The position numbers and the translations under genes were made by a program. Shown piece after piece: positions 56,831-64,000 of a DNA stretch of 64,000 bases. Origin of the DNA: Eremomyces bilateralis CBS 781.70 (Eukaryota; Ascomycota; Dothideomycetes; Eremomycetales; Eremomycetaceae); contig NW_022985086.1 in NCBI RefSeq assembly GCF_010015585.1, forward strand, positions 291,904 to 355,903. Direction: 5' to 3'. Each line of letters begins with the position of its first letter. The first letter of the stretch is position 1. Below the pieces are notes generated by a model that was not told the DNA's origin, made no database searches, and saw only the letters and a program-made list of their open reading frames with translations.

Positions 56831-59800
56831 ATGGGTCGGGTTTCTTTCGACGTGAATATCAAACAACACGAGTACGAAATCGACGATGTGGACGATGGAT
56901 CGTCACACTCGGTCTTCGAGTATCAGGACACCGCGGAGAATAAGTCCTGGGCCGGCACGCTGCCCTTGAAGCAGGGGTTGTATGACCCGGAGCTTGAGAA
57001 AGATGCCTGTGGTGTTGGTTTTGCTGCGTACGTCTTCCCGATCCCAACCATGCCAAACTGCTGGAGATATGTTGCTGATATGCGGATGATAGCCATATAA
57101 AGGGTGTGCCCAGCCACAAGATCGTGAGCGATGGTAAGCTCTGGAACTATATAACCTCCGAAACACAGCTGATGTATTCTCTTCAGCCAAAAATCTTCTA
57201 TGCAACATGACCCATCGTGGTGCGGTCGGTTCCGATGCCCGCGATGGTGATGGCGCTGGTGTGATGACCTCCATTCCGCACAAGTTCTTCCAAAAGAACT
57301 TCGAGCGGGAGCAGGGGATCAAATTGCCCGCCCTTGGAAAATATGCCGCCGGTAACCTGTTCTTCAAGCCGGACACCGATATCTTGAAGGACACCATTGC
57401 AACGTTCGAGGAGGTCGCGGACTCCCTGCATTTGCGCGTGCTGGGGTGGCGTGAAGTCCCCCGCGACTCGAGCATTCTTGGGCCTGCGGCGCTCTCTCGT
57501 GAGCCCATCATTCTTCAGCCTTTCGTCGTCCAGAAATCCGCGTACGGTGATGGGACAGCGCCGAATGATGACTTCGACGAGAAATACGACAACACCTACT
57601 TCGAGAAGCAATTGTACATCCTACGGAAGCACGCCACGCACAAGATCGGTCTGCAGAATTGGTTCTACCTATGCTCCTTGAGCAACCGTAACATCGTCTA
57701 CAAGGGTCAACTGTCGCCCGTCCAGGTCTACGAATACTATCATGACCTGGTCAACGTCGACTATGAAGGCCATTTCGCGCTCGTCCACTCCCGTTTCTCA
57801 ACCAACACTTTCCCCTCCTGGGACCGTGCCCAGCCATTGCGATGGGCCGCTCACAACGGTGAAATCAACACGCTCCGCGGCAACAAGAACTGGATGCGTG
57901 CTCGCGAAGGTGTCTTGAAATCCCAATTCTTCGGCGACGACCTGGAACTGCTATACCCGATCATCGAAGACGGCGGCTCCGATTCCGCGGCCTTCGACAA
58001 CGTGCTGGAACTCCTCGTCATAAACGGCGTCCTCTCTCTCCCCGAGGCGGTCATGCTCATGGTCCCCGAGGCTTGGCAAGGCAACCGCGCCATGGACCCT
58101 GCGAAACAGGCCTTCTACGAATGGGCTGGCTGCATGATGGAGCCGTGGGACGGACCCGCGCTGTTCACCTTCTCGGACGGTCGATACTGCGGCGCAAACC
58201 TCGATCGGAACGGCCTGCGTCCGTGCCGATACTACGTGACCGACGACGACCGCATCGTGTGCGCGTCCGAGGTCGGCGCTATCGCCATTGATCCGGAGCG
58301 TGTTATCCAGAAAGGTCGGCTGCAGCCTGGTCGTATGTTGCTTGTTGACACGGTGGCGGGCCGGATTGTGGACGACACCGAGCTGAAGCAGACGGTCGCA
58401 GCACGGCAAGATTTCCGCTCGTGGGTCGAGAAGGAGCTGATTGTCATGCCGAACGTTCACCAGCGGCTGTCCGAGTCCGACACGGATATCTCCTTCAAGC
58501 TCAATGACTATCGGCTGCAGGAAGACCCGATGCTCAAAGCATTCGGATACTCGCTCGAACAGGTCAGCCTGCTGCTTGGACCGATGGCTGCAGACTCCAA
58601 GGAAGCACTCGGATCCATGGGCAACGACGCCCCTCTCGCAATCATCGCATCGCAGCCCCGTATTCTCTACGAGTACTTCCGCCAGCTCTTCGCGCAGGTC
58701 ACCAATCCCCCCATCGACCCCATCCGTGAAGCCGTCGTCATGTCGCTGGAAGCCTACGTCGGACCACAAGGCAACCTCCTCGAGATGAACCAGAGCCAAT
58801 GCCACCGGCTGCTCCTCCCCTCGCCAATGCTCTCCATCGACGAGTTCAACGCCCTGACGAACATTACCCGGCTCTACCCCGCCTGGACCGTCCGCGTCGT
58901 GGACATCACGTTCCCGAAATCAGAGGGCGTGCAGGGCTACATGGACGCGCTGGACCGTATCTGCGAGGAGACGAACGAGGCCGTCGAGGCGAATGATAGC
59001 GTTTTGGTGCTATCTGATCGCGCGACGTCGGCGGACCGCGTGCCCGTTTCGTCGCTACTGGCTACGGGTATGGTGCATCATCACCTTGTCCGTAACCGAT
59101 GGCGGTCGAAGATGGCGGTCGTGGTGGAGACGGCGGAGGCGCGTGAGGTGCACCATATGTGCGTTCTCGTCGGCTACGGCGCTGATGCCATCTGCCCCTA
59201 CCTCGCCGTGGAGTGTATCCTGAAGATGAGCCGCGAGGGACTGATCCGCAAGAAGCTGGAGCCGAAACAGCTCATTGACAACTACAAGCATTCGTGCGAC
59301 GGCGGGATCCTCAAGGTCATGAGCAAAATGGGTATCTCCACCCTGCAGAGCTACAAAGGCGCTCAGATCTTTGAAGCGCTCGGTATTGACGACTCTGTCG
59401 TCGATCGCTGCTTCACGGGAACGGCCACCCGTATCAAGGGCATGACCTTCGAGCTCATCGCTCAGGATGCTTTCGCCATGCACGAGAAAGGTTTTCCGTC
59501 GCGCCCCATCGTCGAGATCCCCGGTCTCGCCGAGACAGGAGAATACCATTGGCGCGACGGCGGCGAAGCGCACGTCAACGACCCCACCAGCATCGCCAAC
59601 ATCCAAGACGCCGTGCGCAGCAAAAACGACAAGTCCTACGAAGCGTACTCCCGCTCAGAATACGAGCAAATCAAAAACTGCACGCTCCGCGGCCTCCTCG
59701 ATTTCAGTTTCGAGGAGCGCGCCCCCGTCCCCATCGACCAAGTCGAGCCGTGGACCGAAATCGTCCGCCGCTTCGTCACCGGCGCCATGTCCTACGGTTC

Positions 59801-62800
59801 CATCTCCATGGAATCCCACTCGACCCTCGCCGTCGCCATGAACCGCCTAGGCGGCAAGTCGAACACCGGCGAGGGCGGCGAGGACCCCGAGCGCTCCCAG
59901 CGCCTTGAGAATGGCGACACCATGCGCTCCGCTATCAAGCAGATCGCCTCTGGCCGCTTCGGCGTCACGTCGAACTACCTCGCTGACGCGGACGAGCTGC
60001 AGATCAAGATGGCACAGGGCGCGAAGCCGGGCGAGGGCGGAGAGTTGCCGGGCCACAAGGTGTCGGGACCGATCGCGAAGACGCGGCATTCGACGCCGGG
60101 CGTCGGGTTGATTTCGCCACCGCCGCATCATGATATTTACTCCATTGAGGATCTGAAGCAGTTGATCTACGATCTGAAGTGCTCGAATCCGCGGGCGAGA
60201 GTCTCGGTGAAGCTAGTCTCTGAGACCGGTGTCGGTATCGTGGCGTCTGGTGTCGCGAAGGCGAAGGCGGATCATATTTTGATCTCCGGCCATGATGGTG
60301 GTACGGGTGCGTCACGGTGGACCGGCATCAAGTATGCGGGTTTGCCGTGGGAGTTGGGTCTTGCTGAGACGCATCAAACCTTGGTGCTCAACGACTTGCG
60401 AGGACGTGTCATCGTGCAGACGGATGGACAACTCCGAACCGGCCGCGATGTCGCCATTGCATGCTTGTTGGGTGCCGAGGAGTGGGGATTCGCTACCACC
60501 CCGCTCATTGCCATGGGGTGCATCATGATGAGAAAGTGCCACCTGAACACCTGCCCAGTCGGGATCGCGACCCAGGACCCTGAACTCCGTAAGAAGTTCA
60601 CGGGCACCCCCGAGCACGTCATCAACTTCTTCTACTACATCGCCAACGAGCTCCGCGCCATCATGGCCAAGCTCGGCTTCCGCACCGTCAACGAGATGGT
60701 CGGCCGCTCCGAGTGCCTCAAGGTCCGCGAGGACCTGCGCACCGCGAAGACCGCGAACATCGACCTCTCGCTCATCCTGACCCCCGCGCACACCCTTCGC
60801 CCCGGTGTCGCTACCTACAACGTCCGCAAACAGGACCACAAGCTGCACGTCCGTCTGGACAACAAGCTCATCGCCGAGTCCGAGCTGGCCATCGAGAAGG
60901 GCCTGCCGACCCGCATCGAGTGTGACATCGTGAACACCGATCGCGCGATGGGCGCCACCTTGTCCTACCACATCAGCCGCCGCTACGGCGAAGCCGGCCT
61001 GCCGCAGGACACCATCCACGCCAACATCCGCGGTTCCGCCGGCCAGTCGTTCGGCGCGTTCCTCGCGCCCGGCGTGACGCTCGAGCTGGAGGGCGACGCC
61101 AACGACTACGTCGGCAAAGGCCTGTCGGGCGGTCGTCTGATCATCTACCCGCCGCGCACCGCCGTGTTCAAGGCGGAGGAGAACATCCTCATTGGCAACG
61201 TGTGCCTGTACGGCGCAACCAGCGGGACCTGTTTCTTCCGCGGTGTTGCCGCCGAGCGGTTCGCGGTCCGCAATTCGGGTGTGACCGCCGTTGTCGAGGG
61301 CGTCGGCGATCATTGCTGCGAGTACATGACCGGTGGCCGCGTCCTGGTCCTCGGGCCCACCGGCCGCAATTTCGCGGCGGGCATGTCGGGTGGTATCGCG
61401 TATGTCCTGGACATGACGCGCGACTTCGAGAACAAGGTCAATCAGGAGATGGTGGAGCTGTCCGGCGTGGACGACCCGACCGAGATCGCGTTCCTGCGCG
61501 GCTTGATCGAGGATCACCACCACTACACGGGCTCGGAACTCGCGGCGCGCATCCTGCTAGACTTCAGCCGGGCGCTGCCGCGGTTTGTCAAGGTGCTGCC
61601 GACGGATTACAAGCGCGTACTGCTGGAGGAGGCGGCGAAGGCGGAGGAGGCGAAGAAGGTGGCGTATCCGCTGCCGATCCTGGCAGGGAGTGCGCGCGAG
61701 GAGCCGCGCAAGAAGCAGGAGGCGGAGGGGAAGGAGCACAAGACTGAGCTGATGGATATGGAGGACAGCATCATGGACAAGAAGACCGAGGAGCGGAAGT
61801 CGGCTCTCATTCTGGACAAGACGAAGGGGTTCATGAAGTACAAGCGCCGCGCGGAGAAGTACCGTGACGCGAAAACCCGGACGAGGGATTGGCGCGAGCT
61901 GTCGACGCGGTTGACGGAAGATGAGCTGAAGTTCCAGACAGCGCGCTGCATGGACTGTGGTGTCCCCTTCTGCCAATCCGACACGGGCTGCCCGATCAGC
62001 AACATCATCCCCAAGTGGAACGAGTTGGTCTTCCAGAACCAATGGCAGGACGCTCTCAACCGCCTTCTCATGACGAACAACTTCCCGGAGTTCACTGGCC
62101 GCGTCTGCCCGGCGCCCTGCGAGGGTGCCTGCGTCCTCGGCATCAACGAGGACCCCGTCGGTATCAAGTCGATCGAGTGCGCCATCATCGACCGTGGCTT
62201 CGAGATGGGCTGGATGGCCCCGAAGCCGCCCAAGGTCCGCTCCGGCAAGACCGTCGCCATCATCGGATCCGGTCCCGCCGGCTTGGCGACTGCCGATCAA
62301 CTCAACCGTGCCGGCCACACCGTCACCGTTTACGAGCGTTCTGACCGTGTCGGTGGTCTGCTGATGTACGGCATCCCCAACATGAAGCTCGACAAGGGCG
62401 TCGTGCAGCGTCGCGTGGACCTTATGGCCGCTGAAGGCGTGAAGTTCGTCACCGGCTGCTCCGTTGGCGAAGGCGACGTGACACTCGCATCGCTCCGCGC
62501 AAGCAACGACGCCGTCGTTCTTGCAACCGGCGCCACTGTCGCGCGTGACTTGCCGATTCCCAACCGCAACCTCGAGGGCATCCACTTCGCGATGGAGTTC
62601 CTGCACAAGAACACCAAATCGCTGCTTGACTCAAGCCTGGAGGATGGAACATATATCTCTGCGAAGGACAAACACGTCGTCGTCATCGGCGGCGGTGACA
62701 CCGGCAACGACTGCATCGGCACGTCCGTCCGCCACGGCGCGCGGTCCGTCACGAACTTCGAGCTGCTGCCGCAGCCGCCTCCAGAGCGGGCGCCTGATAA

Positions 62801-63420
62801 CCCGTGGCCGCAGTGGCCCCGCATCTACCGCATCGACTACGGCCACACGGAGGTCAAGACGCACATGGGCAAGGACCCGCGCGAGTATTGTGTGATGAGC
62901 AAGGAGTTCGTGGACGACGGGAGCGGAAAGGTGAAGGGGATTAACACAATCCGGGTGGAGTGGACGAAGAGCGCGACGGGCGGATGGGACATGAAGCAGA
63001 TAGAGGGGAGTGAGCAGTTCTTCCCGGCCGACTTGGTGCTGTTGTCGATGGGCTTCTTGGGTCCGGAAGACCGCGTGCTGGGTGGTGAGATCGAGAAGGA
63101 TGCGAGGAAGAACGTGAAGACGCCGGCGGGTCACTATAACACCAACCTTGCGGGCGTGTTTGCGGCGGGCGATTGCAGGAGAGGGCAATCGTTGATCGTT
63201 TGGTAAGTTGACCTTCCTCATCATCATCGTTCGCCCGGAAACCATATACTGACTCGGTAACAGGGGTATCAATGAAGGTCGCATGGCCGCTCGCGACGTC
63301 GACTCCTACCTCACTGGCGTCGGCACTCAACTCCCCGTCACCGGCGGCATCGTCAAGCGCGCACCATTCGAGCTCCTATCCAAAACCGGCGCAGAGGAGC
63401 TGATCACCGCGGCCGCATAA
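56831..63420 (+). CDS. GLT1: Glutamate synthase (NADH-GOGAT), fused alpha and beta domains
   Basis: Four exons: 56831..57027, 57093..57133, 57187..63202 and 63264..63420; 2136 aa. Converts glutamine plus 2-oxoglutarate to two glutamates with NADH. A propeptide of about 59 residues precedes Cys60 (LEKDACGVGFAA), the N-terminal nucleophile of the glutaminase domain. Splicing restores HIKGVPSHKIVSDAKNLLCN and MTHRGAVGSDARDGDGAG. Next are the FMN synthase domain (RLGGKSNTGEGGEDPER, KPGEGGELPGHKV, ISGHDGGTGASRW), the 3Fe-4S cysteines CHLNTCPVG and the GxGxG beta-helix. Then the beta part: 4Fe-4S motifs CMDCGVPFCQSDTGCP and CPAPCEGACV, FAD site VAIIGSGPAGLATA and pyridine site VVIGGGDTGNDC. The last exon holds GINEGRMAARDVD. 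It is complete and intact. Length agrees with fungal and plant NADH-GOGAT. Confidence 0.98.
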
Positions 63421-64000
63421 ACGCACATAACGTCTTTCATGCCATGATCGAACGAACCCACGACATTTTTCAACGTTTGAGATGAATTCGCATGCTCATG
63501 CCTACGCTTCCCCGCATCTCCTGGCGCTTTTTTCGCGGCGCTTTTCGATTATTTCTCGTGGTGCGCTGCTCTACTTGATACCCGTTACGATAGATCGGGT
63601 TCGCCGTGCGGCTTCTGGGCCGTGTTTGTTTCGCATGAAGTCTACCATCGATGGAGGGAAGATACTGGGATGTCTTTGGACATCGGGTGCTGGGCACTGG
63701 GATAGACGCGCAGGAGGACAAGTCATGGACTGCGAACGATCCCTGGGATGGGACGAGGCAGGATTGCGCATAGATGGCAGTTGATGTTCAAGGGTGGAAA
63801 AAATTGATTTATAGCTAAAGCGTTGTTCGTTGCGTACTTGTTTGTTTGCTTGCTCGGGAGGTAGATCTGATGTACCTTCTGTATCAATCTCAGTTAAAAC
63901 ATAGCTGCTCGTCCTGCATGTCGTGATCTATGTAACCCATTTCCTGTCGATTCAGGTCTTCAAGGCCATTTATCGTTGACAACATTTCCCTACGGCCAAA
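63421..64000. other. GLT1 3' region to window edge
   Basis: 580 bp after the GLT1 stop. Open frames here are short and unsupported. The last 200 bases are AT-rich, consistent with a terminator or polyadenylation region. Confidence 0.5.

Noticed and set aside
57397-62895. Many Arg/Ala/Pro-rich long open frames overlapping GLT1 on both strands
   Set aside because: They arise from strong third-position C bias of the real GLT1 frame.

Overview
The window is nuclear DNA of a filamentous ascomycete (Pezizomycotina). The evidence is short spliceosomal introns (mostly 44-75 nt) with GTRAGT-type donors and CTAAC/CTGAC branch sites, C-rich coding sequence, and fungus-specific families: HET-domain protein, NACHT NLR, Erg4, Mnn1/GT71 mannosyltransferase and an NADH-GltS-type glutamate synthase. 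Genus cannot be fixed from sequence alone. All exon models here were worked out by hand from frame, splice signals and conserved residues.

Region 1-9.4 kb is accessory, non-self-recognition DNA, with every gene on the minus strand. A NACHT NLR runs off the left edge. Then come a decayed ankyrin-repeat fragment with near-identical repeats, a small disordered protein with a SUMO-interaction-like motif, and a two-exon 818-aa HET-domain protein. Gaps of 2 kb lie between them.

Region 10-23 kb is core. It holds a PPxY protein, ERG4 (last step of ergosterol synthesis), an RNF10/Mag2-type RING ubiquitin ligase head-to-head with a Ubp3/USP10-type deubiquitinase, and LST8 of the TOR complexes. A 173-bp Tc1/mariner-like MITE sits in the promoter shared by ligase and deubiquitinase. 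These two families are the known writer and eraser of regulatory ubiquitin on the 40S ribosome, which makes this the most interesting arrangement in the window.

Region 23-31 kb is mixed. It has a broken cysteine-rich ectodomain gene, a 442-bp foldback element with arms of about 200 bp, an intact signal-peptide/Cys-rich/single-TM protein head-to-head with a Golgi alpha-mannosyltransferase, and 2.9 kb in which I see no gene.

Region 31-52 kb is a dense core block: RAD52 (with a Q/G minisatellite in its linker), YFH7-like P-loop kinase, ERF2 palmitoyltransferase, a small mitochondrial-type membrane protein, PRP21/SF3A1, inner nuclear membrane protein Ima1, phosphopantothenoylcysteine decarboxylase, another small membrane protein, glutathione reductase GLR1 (with an in-frame, AUG-less mitochondrial presequence upstream), a 1015-aa disordered protein and a secreted protein of unknown function.

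Region 52-64 kb is 4.6 kb of gene-poor DNA followed by a complete four-exon 2136-aa glutamate synthase (GLT1).
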